Shown here: positions 6,924-15,943 of the stretch, in pieces
Position numbering within the stretch: the first letter of the stretch is position 1
Layout of the letters: every line of letters begins with the position of its first letter
From: an uncultured Prevotella sp.
GTDB taxonomy: Bacteria > Bacteroidota > Bacteroidia > Bacteroidales > Bacteroidaceae
Assembly: GCA_900315695.1 (NCBI GenBank)
Contig: ONAE01000008.1
Span: 1-64,000, forward strand
Reading direction: 5' to 3'
Length of the DNA stretch: 64,000 nucleotides
Notes under the pieces: model-generated
What the model was told of the DNA's origin: nothing
Database searches by the model: none
The model's input: the letters and a program-made list of their open reading frames with translations, nothing else
Program-made: the position numbers and the translations under genes

Positions 6924-8732
6924 ATGCAGGATATCAGAAATATCGCAATTATTGCGCATGTCGATCATGGAAAGACTACTTTGGTCGATAAGATGATGTT
7001 AGCTGGAAATCTCTTCCGTGAGGGACAGAATCTCAGCAATCAGGTGTTGGATGCAAATGATCTGGAGCGTGAGCGTGGTATCACCATCCTCTCGAAGAAT
7101 GTGAGCATCAACTGGAAAGGAACGAAGATCAATATTATTGATACTCCAGGTCACTCCGATTTCGGTGGTGAGGTGGAGCGTGTGCTGAACATGGCAGACG
7201 GCTGTCTGTTGCTGGTGGATGCCTTTGAGGGGCCGATGCCTCAGACCCGTTTTGTGCTGCAGAAGGCACTCCAGATCGGACTGAAACCCATCGTGGTTGT
7301 CAACAAGGTGGATAAGCCTAACTGTCGTCCTGAGGAGGTGTACGAGATGGTGTTCGACCTGATGTTCTCGCTGAATGCCACTGAGGATCAGTTGGACTTC
7401 CCTGTGGTCTATGGTTCTGCCAAGAACGGCTGGATGAGTGAGGACTGGAAGAAGCCGACAGATAACATCACCTATCTGCTGGATAAGATTGTGGAGGTGA
7501 TTCCTGCTCCGCAGCAGATAGAGGGCACGCCCCAGATGCTGATCACATCGCTGGACTACTCTAGTTATCAGGGGCGTATCGCCGTAGGTCGCGTACATCG
7601 TGGCACGTTAAAAGACGGCATGCAGGTAACGATCGCCCATCGCGACGGTAAGATGGAGAAGACCAAGATCAAGGAGCTTCACACCTTCGACGGTATGGGC
7701 CATGTACGTACCGACGGAGTGGATTGCGGTGATATCTGTGCCGTCATCGGATTAGAGAAGTTTGAGATTGGTGACACTATCTGCGACTTGGAGAATCCGG
7801 AGCCGCTGCCTCCTATTGCGATCGACGAGCCTACGATGTCGATGCTCTTTACCATTAACGACTCACCTTTCTTTGGTAAGGAAGGTAAGTTCGTGACCTC
7901 ACGCCATATCAATGACCGTCTGGAGAAAGAACTTGAGAAGAACCTCGCACTGCGTGTGGAGCCGTTTGAGGACTCTACGGATAAGTGGATTGTCTCTGGC
8001 CGTGGCGTGCTGCACCTCTCTGTACTTGTTGAGACCATGCGTCGCGAGGGTTATGAGTTGCAGGTGGGTCAGCCCCAGGTGATTTATAAGGAGATCAACG
8101 GCGTGAAGCATGAACCTGTAGAGGAACTCACGATCAATGTGCCTGAGGAGTTCTCTTCGAAGATGATTGATATGGTAACCCGTCGTAAGGGTGAGATGAC
8201 CTCTATGGAGAGTCAGGGCGAGCGTGTGAACATCGAGTTTGATATCCCCTCCCGCGGTATCATTGGTCTGCGTACCAACGTGTTGACAGCCAGTCAGGGT
8301 GAGGCCATCATGGCCCATCGCTTTAAGGAGTATCAGCCGTATAAGGGTGAGATTGAGCGTCGAGTAAACGGTTCGATGATCTCAATGGATACTGGTAATG
8401 CTTTTGCCTATGCGATCGACAAGCTGCAGGATCGTGGTAAGTTCTTTATCGATCCAGGTGAGGATGTATATATGGGACAGGTCGTCGGTGAGCATGTGCA
8501 TGACAACGACCTCGTGGTGAATGTCTGCAAGGCGAAGCAGCTGACCAACGTGCGTGCCTCAGGTACGGATGAGAAAGCCCGTATCATTCCCAAGACCGTG
8601 ATGTCGCTGGAGGAATGCCTGGAATATATCAAACAGGACGAGCTGGTGGAGGTAACGCCTAAGTCGATGCGTATGCGTAAGGTCATCCTCGACCACGATC
8701 AACGTAAAAAGGCCACGATTAAGCGAGTATAG
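6924..8732 (+). CDS. typA: Translational GTPase TypA/BipA
   Basis: TypA is a ribosome-associated GTPase of the EF-G family that helps 50S assembly and growth under stress. The 602-residue protein shows the G motifs in order: AHVDHGKTT (11-19), DTPGHSDF (about 73-80) and NKVDKP (about 129-134). These are followed by the EF-Tu-like beta-barrel, EF-G-like domains and the TypA-specific C-terminal region. Length matches the family. Start ATG 6924 gives the expected MQDIRNIAII. It has its own promoter and ends at two hairpins, the second a strong terminator. Confidence 0.96.
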   Translation: MQDIRNIAIIAHVDHGKTTLVDKMMLAGNLFREGQNLSNQVLDANDLERERGITILSKNVSINWKGTKINIIDTPGHSDFGGEVERVLNMADGCLLLVDAFEGPMPQTRFVLQKALQIGLKPIVVVNKVDKPNCRPEEVYEMVFDLMFSLNATEDQLDFPVVYGSAKNGWMSEDWKKPTDNITYLLDKIVEVIPAPQQIEGTPQMLITSLDYSSYQGRIAVGRVHRGTLKDGMQVTIAHRDGKMEKTKIKELHTFDGMGHVRTDGVDCGDICAVIGLEKFEIGDTICDLENPEPLPPIAIDEPTMSMLFTINDSPFFGKEGKFVTSRHINDRLEKELEKNLALRVEPFEDSTDKWIVSGRGVLHLSVLVETMRREGYELQVGQPQVIYKEINGVKHEPVEELTINVPEEFSSKMIDMVTRRKGEMTSMESQGERVNIEFDIPSRGIIGLRTNVLTASQGEAIMAHRFKEYQPYKGEIERRVNGSMISMDTGNAFAYAIDKLQDRGKFFIDPGEDVYMGQVVGEHVHDNDLVVNVCKAKQLTNVRASGTDEKARIIPKTVMSLEECLEYIKQDELVEVTPKSMRMRKVILDHDQRKKATIKRV

Positions 8733-8752
8733 AGTCAAATAGATTTGACTCT
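8731..8752 (+). repeat. Perfect inverted repeat over the typA stop codon
   Basis: AGAGTCAAAT (8731-8740) and ATTTGACTCT (8743-8752) form a 10-base inverted repeat around two bases, beginning within the TAG stop. There is no T run, so it is not a terminator. It may protect the 3' end or bind a protein. Confidence 0.6.
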
Positions 8753-8805
8753 ATCGAGCGTGAGTGGGCTCGACCGAAGGTCAAGGCCAATAAAGTATAA
8801 TCAAT

Positions 8806-8838
8806 AATCCCCAGCCATTTGGTTGGGGATTGTTTTTT
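8806..8838. terminator. Shared terminator between typA and luxS
   Basis: AATCCCCAGCC pairs with GGTTGGGGATT around ATTT, followed by a T run at 8833-8838. The upstream side is A-rich, so it may also stop the converging luxS transcript. Confidence 0.8.
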
Positions 8839-9332
8839 TATGCGTCGGCAAAGACTTTGCCGTCTTCGAGGGTAACCTGGAGTTTGGTGTATTCGCAGTG
8901 GAAATCGTTTTGCAGGCGATCCAGATAGCGGGCACTTTCCCATTTACACATGGGAAGATCATGAAGCAGATAGTTGCCGCAAGCCTCAGGACGGGTTGCG
9001 GGCACTTCTGTCTGAGTTAGGATCCACTGAAGACACGCGATGGTGAGGCGTCGCATATCTTCTACGGTATAAGTTCCTGTCATGATGATATACATGCCTG
9101 TAAGACATCCCATAGGACCTACATACACCACATCCTCCTTTGCTTCAGAATTGCGGAACCATGTGGCCATCAGATGTTCCAGACTATGCATAGCGGCAGG
9201 CGCTACGGCTGGTTCCTGGTTAGGTTCCGTGATGCGCAGGTCGAATGTTGTGAATCCCTTATCCTCACGTGACACATAGATACCTGGCTTCAGGTGCGTG
9301 TGGTCTATCGTAAAACTCTGTATAACTTCCAT
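8838..9332 (-). CDS. luxS: S-ribosylhomocysteine lyase (AI-2 synthase)
   Basis: LuxS cleaves S-ribosylhomocysteine to homocysteine and DPD, the precursor of the signal AI-2, and recycles the activated methyl cycle. The 164-residue protein carries the metal-binding HSLEH motif (H49, E52, H53), the third metal ligand C118 in EACGN, and C76 in PMGCLTG at the catalytic cysteine position. It is the last gene of the yfhO-fkp-mtnN-luxS unit and directly follows mtnN, which makes its substrate. The spacing is 19 bases. Confidence 0.96.
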   Translation of the reverse strand: MEVIQSFTIDHTHLKPGIYVSREDKGFTTFDLRITEPNQEPAVAPAAMHSLEHLMATWFRNSEAKEDVVYVGPMGCLTGMYIIMTGTYTVEDMRRLTIACLQWILTQTEVPATRPEACGNYLLHDLPMCKWESARYLDRLQNDFHCEYTKLQVTLEDGKVFADA

Positions 9333-9351
9333 AACTTCAATTTTTCAATTC

Positions 9352-9981
9352 TTAAAGACTCTCGATAAATGTCTTGGTGGTATAGAATGATTTCTCAGCA
9401 ACGGTGCTCCAGAAATCGTGATACATCGAAGCATCGGTGTCGCGCAGCGGAATGTCGCTGATCACTCGGAAGGAGATAAAGGGCACCTTATAGAGATGGC
9501 ACACCTGCGCGATGGCGCACGACTCCATATCAACAGCTTTTGCCTCAGGGAAGTGACCTACAATCTCGCGCATCTTGTCCTTCGAATCCACAAACCAGTC
9601 GCCAGTGACGATGAGACCAGGTTTGGCACCCGTCAGTTTGGCCTTTTCCAAGAGATAGGGATCGGCCTGATAGCGTGCAGGCAAGCCCTGCACCTGTCCG
9701 AAGACAGTCGTTTCGTCGATGGCCTTTCCGCAATACACATCGTGGTATGTCAGCTCTGAACTTACCACCACATCCTGCAGGTTGATGTCATCACCATTGC
9801 CACCTGCACAGCCAGAGGAAATGATACAGTCGGGTTTGTGCTGTCGGATCATCTCCACAGCCTGAATGGCGGCATTTACAGTTGCAATACCGCTCTTCTG
9901 CAGAATCACTTTATCTTCGGGGAATAATGGACGGAGCTGCTTCAGTTCCTTATCCATTGCTACAATCATTCCTATTTTCAT
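9352..9981 (-). CDS. mtnN: 5'-methylthioadenosine/S-adenosylhomocysteine nucleosidase
   Basis: MtnN (Pfs) removes adenine from methylthioadenosine and S-adenosylhomocysteine, supplying S-ribosylhomocysteine to LuxS. In the 209-residue protein E12 (AMDKEL), the VDMES motif with E153, and D176 in ISDIPLRD match the conserved catalytic and substrate-binding residues. Length is slightly shorter than the 230 or so of enteric enzymes. It lies 23 bases after fkp and 19 before luxS. The pair thus forms the complete SAH detoxification and AI-2 route at the end of an envelope-sugar operon. Confidence 0.93.
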   Translation of the reverse strand: MKIGMIVAMDKELKQLRPLFPEDKVILQKSGIATVNAAIQAVEMIRQHKPDCIISSGCAGGNGDDINLQDVVVSSELTYHDVYCGKAIDETTVFGQVQGLPARYQADPYLLEKAKLTGAKPGLIVTGDWFVDSKDKMREIVGHFPEAKAVDMESCAIAQVCHLYKVPFISFRVISDIPLRDTDASMYHDFWSTVAEKSFYTTKTFIESL

Positions 9982-10004
9982 ATTGATATTGTTGTTTGAC
10001 GGGT

Positions 10005-12563
10005 TTAACTTCTGCTGATTTGAAGTCCCTTCGTGGAGAGCGATATCTCCACGAAACGGGCATTGGGGTACTGTAGGTTTTCGTTGAGGATTTGTTTAAT
10101 GCGGGCTGCTGCCTCTGGATCCTTGGCTATCATGTATAGGTAGCCGCCACCGCCAGCGCCTGGTAGCTTATAACCCAGGCAGAGGTCGTCGATGAGACTG
10201 GTGATCGCCTCGACGGCAGGAGGATTGGTACCACTGTCGAGTTGCTGGTTTTGTTGCCATGTTTTCCGCATCAGCAGACCCGTGCGTTGGAAATCTACGC
10301 ACTGGATGGCCTCGTACATCTCCATCGTGTGGGCTTTCATCTCACGCAGTAACTGAAGTTCGGCACCATGATTCAGGAACATCCGTCGCACGATTTCTGC
10401 CAGGATATGCTTGGCGGTGCGGGTAATTCCTGTATAATATAATAGGTGGCAGGGATGGTATTCTGGTTGTGTCCACAGGTCATTGGGTAACCATCTTACC
10501 TGGGGACTCTGATCAAATCCCTTCCCAGTCTGTAGGAGTTTTACGCCTCCGAGAACCCCACCAAACTGATCCTGCCAACCGCCTCCTGTAGTGAGCATCT
10601 GTTCAAGCATCAGCGTGCGATGCCCGATCTCGTTTTTGTCCCAGCCCAGTCCGCAGAAATCGCTGAGGGCTCCGAGAACGGTAGCCGCCAGAATGCTTGA
10701 TGTGCCAAGACCGCTACCTGCAGGGATGGCAGAGAGCTGTGTCAGTTCAAGACCGCCACCGAAGGCTTCTAATTGTGCCTGAAGGGTAGATGCCTTACCT
10801 GGTGCAAAGCCTGCAAGTACAAGGGCTGCCTTAGGGATGGAGAAGGGAGAGCCCACATGTATGAAGTCGGTGAGCTGTTCGTAGGTTTCCACCACCTCTA
10901 CGGCACCGAGGTCTATGCTACGAAGGATGATATGTGGCTCATGCGACGGACGGATAAAAGTCTGGAGCGGTGGTTGACCGTTGAGCTCGATGGCGAGATT
11001 GATGACGTTTCCGCCCTCCATCAGACAGTAGGGTGGGGTGTCTGTCCAGCCTCCTGCAACATCAATACGTACAGGAGAGCGTCCCCAGACAATCTGATCT
11101 TCAGCAACACTCAGTTGGGGGGTAAGGGGGGAGAGGTGTGAGGTAAGGAAACCTTCTCTCAGGAGCCCAAAGGCTTTGTCACTATCACCACGGAACATGG
11201 CATCTTGAATGCGCGTCATCAAGGGGGCATCGTCTTCAAGCGGTGGCGGAAGTGGGATGTTCTCTTTTTGGAACTGGGCAGCAGCATCTGCCAGATCCAG
11301 CTGATAGAAAACGCTGTGACGCCAGTTGCGGGCCAAGTTGCTCCAGTTCTTGCGCTGGAAGGCCTGGCGTTGTGCGAAGAGTCTGCGAAGGTTGGCACGC
11401 TCTGCCAATTCATTACTGTTCACGGGCTCGTCAATGCGATAATGGCGTACCTCATAGTCTGTATCACCGACAGGAACCACATCAATGCACTCGCCAGGTG
11501 CCAGACGGATGTCCCAGTCGTTTTCTGGTACACCTGTGATGATATGATCGTGGGTGAGTTTCCAATGGGGACCGATATGGCTGTTCTCTATCCAGATATT
11601 TGTATTCTCTTCAGTGAAGGGTATATCGGTTTTGGCATTCTGTACAAAGATACTTGGATGAGGCTTGCGGTCGAAATGCATGATCTCGCGCTGGTCGTTC
11701 ACCAGATTCTGAATGCGCAGTGTGGAGGAAATCATCTCACGTGAAGTGCCGAAATGGTAAAACTCACCACCAGCAAGGGGCAGGATGGCCACACTTAGTT
11801 GTGAGATGGCATCGTCAGGGGCGGTCGGATCAGTGCCCAGCGCACAACCGAATTCACTGTAGAGGTCGTAGGGATGGAGTGTCTTTTCATCAGCACCACT
11901 GCGAGCCATCAGCAGTCTCACGGCTTTATCACTTAATAGCCACACACCAATATCTGTCAGATAATAATGATCTTTCTGCAACTCTCTTAAGGTTTGTACA
12001 GAGGGCTTCTGCAGCATCTGCTTGAGTACCGTAGGCGACTGACGGCTGCTGACAAACACACCGTGATTCTTGGCAACAGACGCGTCGAGCCACAGACCAT
12101 AACAGATCACATCTGCCTCTGGGATAGGCTGCAATGGTTGGGTGGCACGGATAAGCACATCGCCACTGACAATCATTGTGTGGATCGTATCGGGAGCCTG
12201 TGCCATCATCTTCTCATACAGAGGCAGCTGCACGCTAAGCAGATTCTGCGACAATTTCTGTCCTCGCTCCCAACGGAAGACGGGAAGCGGCATGAGGACT
12301 TTGCCTGAGACGGCATAGCTGGGCAGTCGTTTGCTCTGTCCGCCAGCATGAATCAGTATGCGCTTCTCTGAGGCCAGCCAGTGGTCGAAAGTCTCTGCAC
12401 CGTCATGTTCGAAACAGGCCTGTAGAAGCCACGTTGTTCCGCCACCGCTCCCAAGACGGTGCCCCACAGGATCACAGGTGCAGAAGTATTCCTCTGCATC
12501 CAGTCCTGTCACCTCGTGAAAGGGCTCTACCAGATTGGGCGGCAGTGATAACAGCTTCTTCAT
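10005..12563 (-). CDS. fkp: Bifunctional L-fucokinase/GDP-fucose pyrophosphorylase
   Basis: Fkp phosphorylates L-fucose and converts the product to GDP-fucose, allowing gut Bacteroidales to decorate capsule and glycoproteins with salvaged fucose. The N-terminal part carries the nucleotidyltransferase signature GGQSKRLP (74-81). The C-terminal part is a GHMP kinase with RSPVRIDVAGGWTDTPP, IPAGSGLGTSS and a glycine-rich LPGAGGGGYLY segment. At 852 residues it is about a tenth shorter than the B. fragilis enzyme (949, from memory), yet both catalytic regions are visible. Its start overlaps the yfhO stop by four bases, so the two are co-translated. Confidence 0.93.
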   Translation of the reverse strand: MKKLLSLPPNLVEPFHEVTGLDAEEYFCTCDPVGHRLGSGGGTTWLLQACFEHDGAETFDHWLASEKRILIHAGGQSKRLPSYAVSGKVLMPLPVFRWERGQKLSQNLLSVQLPLYEKMMAQAPDTIHTMIVSGDVLIRATQPLQPIPEADVICYGLWLDASVAKNHGVFVSSRQSPTVLKQMLQKPSVQTLRELQKDHYYLTDIGVWLLSDKAVRLLMARSGADEKTLHPYDLYSEFGCALGTDPTAPDDAISQLSVAILPLAGGEFYHFGTSREMISSTLRIQNLVNDQREIMHFDRKPHPSIFVQNAKTDIPFTEENTNIWIENSHIGPHWKLTHDHIITGVPENDWDIRLAPGECIDVVPVGDTDYEVRHYRIDEPVNSNELAERANLRRLFAQRQAFQRKNWSNLARNWRHSVFYQLDLADAAAQFQKENIPLPPPLEDDAPLMTRIQDAMFRGDSDKAFGLLREGFLTSHLSPLTPQLSVAEDQIVWGRSPVRIDVAGGWTDTPPYCLMEGGNVINLAIELNGQPPLQTFIRPSHEPHIILRSIDLGAVEVVETYEQLTDFIHVGSPFSIPKAALVLAGFAPGKASTLQAQLEAFGGGLELTQLSAIPAGSGLGTSSILAATVLGALSDFCGLGWDKNEIGHRTLMLEQMLTTGGGWQDQFGGVLGGVKLLQTGKGFDQSPQVRWLPNDLWTQPEYHPCHLLYYTGITRTAKHILAEIVRRMFLNHGAELQLLREMKAHTMEMYEAIQCVDFQRTGLLMRKTWQQNQQLDSGTNPPAVEAITSLIDDLCLGYKLPGAGGGGYLYMIAKDPEAAARIKQILNENLQYPNARFVEISLSTKGLQISRS

Positions 12564-15043
12564 TTCCTCTGCCTGAATTGACTGACTACCACAAAGATGA
12601 GTATCAACAACAGGAGGGCGAAGGCAATATAGGCGATGGTCTCCGTCATATCAACTGACTTGGGGAAGAATGCCAGCTCCACCTGATGCTGTCCTGGCTG
12701 GATGTGGATCGCACGCAGGATATAGTTCACGCGTCCCAGTTCAACAGCTTCGCCATCGATGGTAGCCGTCCATCCTGGATAGTAGATCTCTGAGAAGACC
12801 AGCACGCCACCCTTGCCGCTGTTCACGTCATAGGTGAGACGGTTGGGCTCATAGCTGGTGATCTTCACGATGCTGGCTGTATCCTGCATAGTAGCCTCGC
12901 CTAACTGCGACTTGAACTTGGCATCGGCAACAGCCTGATGACGCAGGTCGATTTTTCCGACGGCCTCAATCTCTTTGTTGGCATTATCCACATAGGTGAT
13001 CTGATCGACAAACCATGCGTTGCCATACACATAGGGGTTCTGGATAGGTACGGTCTGTCCACCCTGAAGGGGGAAGATGAAGTACTTGGTGTTGAGCATG
13101 TTGAGTACAGGACAGATGCTGTCACCGTTAACTCTCGTCATGTCACCCTCTGCCTCAGATACTGCGCCGAACAGACGTTGTATCTCCGGATTAATATAGG
13201 CCTCTATCATCTCCTGATAGCGACGCAGTTTGGCGGCATGATAGCCTCCGATGCTCTTATGGTAGTATGAGGTCTCATTTTCGTTAAAGGTGTTAGAGGC
13301 GAGATTCAGCACACGATAGTCCAGCCCCTCGTCACGCAGGATCAGCTCGTCTGTCTGTGTCTTCGCCTGAGGCGCCTCACGCTCTTCCTTAGGCACAAAC
13401 ATCTCGTCGTTCAGATAACGCTTGTTCACCGTCCACAGGTCAACCAGACAGAGCACCAGGATGATCCCTACGGCATACTCTTTCTTCAACTTGCCGTAAA
13501 CTACGGCAAGCAGGATGCCCGTACCTGCCAGAATGATGTAGAACGACCGCAGACAATCTGCTGTAAACACGGCCTGACGCATCTCTGTCAGGTTGGCTGT
13601 CAGCGGCTGTATATACTCAGCGGGTAATGTCTGAATGGCTCGCAGCTCACCTGAGGAGATGAAACTGTCGAAGAACAGGGAGGGCATCAGCGAGAAGAGT
13701 AGGGCAATACCGCCTGTCAACAGGAACGAGATGCCTACATATTTCATCCTCGGTTTCATCAGCTCTGGCTCGTCAAGCAGTTTCTTCAGCGCCAGCATGG
13801 CCAGTAAGGGGATGGTGAACTCTGCAATCACCAGGATGGAAGCCACCGTGCGGAACTTCGCATACATGGGTACGTAGTCGAGGAAGAAGTCGGTAAAGCC
13901 CATGAAGTTCCTGCCCCATGAGAGCAGGATCGAGAGAATCGTAGCTGCCAGCAATGCCCATTTCACAGGTCCCTTTACGATGAAAAGACCAAGAATGAAG
14001 AGCATCATCACAAAGGCTCCTACATATACAGGTCCCGATGTGCCAGGCTGTTCGCCCCAGTATTGTCCCAGCTGTTGGTAGATAGGCAGGAAGTCGTTGT
14101 CTGCCTTCTCCATCGCCTTTTCGCTCTGGGTAAGAGGCATCGAGGCACCACCTTTGGTGTTGGGCACCAACAGTGTCCATGTCTCATCGATCCCATAGCT
14201 CCACTGAGTGATATAATCGCGCTCCAGACCGCTGCTGGTCTGGTTCTCACTGTTCTTTTTCACCAGCTCACTCTTGCCGCGCATCGACTCCTGACTATAC
14301 TGCCAGGTGTGATAGAGGTTCGACAGGTTGATACATACACCGATGGCTGCACCAGCGATACAGACGGCAGTGGCCTTAACAAAGCGCACCAGCTGTTTCT
14401 GCTGGATCGCCTCCACCAGCCAGGCGATCACAAGGAAGAGGATGATGAACAGATAATAATAGGTCATCTGCACATGGTTGGCGTTGATCTCGAAGGCGGT
14501 GAAAATCGCCGTCAGCAGCAATCCCCAGAGATAGCGTCCCTTATAGGCCAGCACCAGACCTGCAATCATCGGCGGCAGATAGGCCAGTGCCCATACCTTC
14601 CAGATATGGCCGGCTGCGATGATAATCAGGAAATAGGTGGAGAAGGCCCAGATGATGGAACCTAACGCTGCCAGATGCTGACGGAAGTCGAAGGCACGCA
14701 GCAGGATATAGAAGCCCAGCAGATAGGCAAATACGAACCACACGTTTTCAGGTAGCCAGAGGTGATAGGCATCGACAGCCTTTGTCAACAGATTCGTAGA
14801 ACCATACGATGGTGCCATCTGATAAGTAGGCATACCACCAAAGAGGGCGTTTGTCCAACGGCTGCGCTCACCCGTCTTTTGCAGATATTCGATACCCTCC
14901 TGACCAGCACCTCGTCCTGCGGAGGCATCATGGCGATAGAGAATGCGCCCCTCGATGTCGGCAGGGAAGAAATAAGCAAAGGCCAGGACGGCAAACAACA
15001 GCACTGCCAAAACATCAGGCAGGCATTTCTTTAATAATGTCAT
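12560..15043 (-). CDS. YfhO-family polytopic membrane protein
   Basis: An 827-residue membrane protein with about a dozen hydrophobic segments in the first 550 residues and a large extracytoplasmic domain containing VFSEIYYPGWTATIDG, characteristic of the YfhO family. YfhO proteins in Gram-positives add sugars to lipoteichoic acid or envelope polymers. Here the partner gene fkp suggests a role in surface glycan handling, which is inference. A frame is open to an ATG at 15073, but that ATG lies inside the promoter box (15070-15078). The ATG at 15043, giving MTLLKKCLPD, is therefore the likely start. It is the first gene of a four-gene operon. Confidence 0.85.
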   Translation of the reverse strand: MTLLKKCLPDVLAVLLFAVLAFAYFFPADIEGRILYRHDASAGRGAGQEGIEYLQKTGERSRWTNALFGGMPTYQMAPSYGSTNLLTKAVDAYHLWLPENVWFVFAYLLGFYILLRAFDFRQHLAALGSIIWAFSTYFLIIIAAGHIWKVWALAYLPPMIAGLVLAYKGRYLWGLLLTAIFTAFEINANHVQMTYYYLFIILFLVIAWLVEAIQQKQLVRFVKATAVCIAGAAIGVCINLSNLYHTWQYSQESMRGKSELVKKNSENQTSSGLERDYITQWSYGIDETWTLLVPNTKGGASMPLTQSEKAMEKADNDFLPIYQQLGQYWGEQPGTSGPVYVGAFVMMLFILGLFIVKGPVKWALLAATILSILLSWGRNFMGFTDFFLDYVPMYAKFRTVASILVIAEFTIPLLAMLALKKLLDEPELMKPRMKYVGISFLLTGGIALLFSLMPSLFFDSFISSGELRAIQTLPAEYIQPLTANLTEMRQAVFTADCLRSFYIILAGTGILLAVVYGKLKKEYAVGIILVLCLVDLWTVNKRYLNDEMFVPKEEREAPQAKTQTDELILRDEGLDYRVLNLASNTFNENETSYYHKSIGGYHAAKLRRYQEMIEAYINPEIQRLFGAVSEAEGDMTRVNGDSICPVLNMLNTKYFIFPLQGGQTVPIQNPYVYGNAWFVDQITYVDNANKEIEAVGKIDLRHQAVADAKFKSQLGEATMQDTASIVKITSYEPNRLTYDVNSGKGGVLVFSEIYYPGWTATIDGEAVELGRVNYILRAIHIQPGQHQVELAFFPKSVDMTETIAYIAFALLLLILIFVVVSQFRQRK

Positions 15044-15069
15044 AACTTGCAAGTTTTCTAATTCTGTGT

Positions 15070-15078
15070 GCAAAAGTA
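15070..15078 (-). promoter_or_regulatory. -7 box of the yfhO-fkp-mtnN-luxS operon
   Basis: TACTTTTGC on the minus strand fits TAnnTTTGC and lies 26 bases before ATG 15043. It rules out the upstream in-frame ATG. Confidence 0.7.
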
Positions 15079-15121
15079 TAAAAAATCTGTGTAATCCGTG
15101 TCATCCGTGCCTAAAATTTTG

Positions 15122-15130
15122 TACCTTTGC
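15122..15130 (+). promoter_or_regulatory. -7 box of the trmH-GSCFA-murF/alr unit
   Basis: TACCTTTGC lies nine bases before ATG 15140 and is preceded by the GTG/CCGTG-rich stretch seen at many Prevotella promoters. A clear TTTG -33 element is missing. Confidence 0.65.
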
Positions 15131-15139
15131 AGCAAAAAT

Positions 15140-15937
15140 ATGGAAGAAACGATTATTACCAGCGTTCAGAATGCCCGCATCAAGCATGTGGTGGCGCTTC
15201 AGCAGAAATCTGCGCAGCGTCGCAAGGAGGGCCTTTTTGTGGTGGAGGGGCGCCGCGAGCTGATGCACTGCCTCGAAGCAGGTTATGAGATTGCAGAATG
15301 CTTTGTGCTAGATAAACAAGCCGAGCTAGCCAACCTAGCCGATTTGGCTGATCAAGGAATAATTTTCTCTGTATCCCCTCAGGTCTATGAGAAGATGGCT
15401 TATCGTGGCAGTACGGAGGGCGTGATAGCTGTGGTGCGCGAGAGGCAACGCTCGTTGGAAGACCTGCAACTCAGTGCTTCTCCGCTCATCATCGTGTTGG
15501 AGCGCGTGGAGAAACCAGGTAATCTTGGTGCCGTACTCCGTAGTGCCGATGCCGCAAAGGCTGATGCTGTTATCATCTGCGATCCGCTCACAGACCTCTA
15601 TAATCCTAATCTGATCCGCTCCAGCATCGGGGCTATCTTCAGCGTGCCATGCGTGGCTTGTTCCTCAGAGGATTGTATCGCTTTCCTGAAGGCGCGTGGC
15701 ATCCAGATACTCACGGCTCAGTTGCAGGATTCCAGCCTCTATTACGACACGGATATGCTGCGAGGTACGGCTATCGTGATGGGTACGGAGTCAACAGGTC
15801 TTACTGAGGTGTGGCGTCAGGCCGCTGATGCCCACATTCGTATCCCCATGCTGGGACAGCTTGATTCCCTTAATGTGAGTGTCAGCGCTGCCATCCTCTT
15901 GTTTGAAGCTGTGCGCCAGCGTAATTCCGAAAAATAG
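15140..15937 (+). CDS. TrmH/SpoU family RNA 2'-O-methyltransferase
   Basis: A 265-residue methyltransferase of the SPOUT superfamily. It has an N-terminal substrate-binding region (NARIKHVVALQQKSAQRRK) and the knotted catalytic domain. The three SpoU motifs are present: KPGNLGAVLRSADA, MGTESTGLT and the IPMLGQLDSLNVSVSAAI block. The family methylates rRNA or tRNA riboses; the exact site cannot be read from sequence. The start at 15140 follows the promoter box and gives MEETIITSVQNARIK. GSCFA follows six bases after the stop, so they form an operon. Confidence 0.9.
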   Translation: MEETIITSVQNARIKHVVALQQKSAQRRKEGLFVVEGRRELMHCLEAGYEIAECFVLDKQAELANLADLADQGIIFSVSPQVYEKMAYRGSTEGVIAVVRERQRSLEDLQLSASPLIIVLERVEKPGNLGAVLRSADAAKADAVIICDPLTDLYNPNLIRSSIGAIFSVPCVACSSEDCIAFLKARGIQILTAQLQDSSLYYDTDMLRGTAIVMGTESTGLTEVWRQAADAHIRIPMLGQLDSLNVSVSAAILLFEAVRQRNSEK

Positions 15938-15943
15938 ATTGCT

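Noticed and set aside
15044..15073. Earlier ATG for the YfhO-family gene
   Set aside because: It lies within the TACTTTTGC promoter box, so it cannot be in the main transcript.
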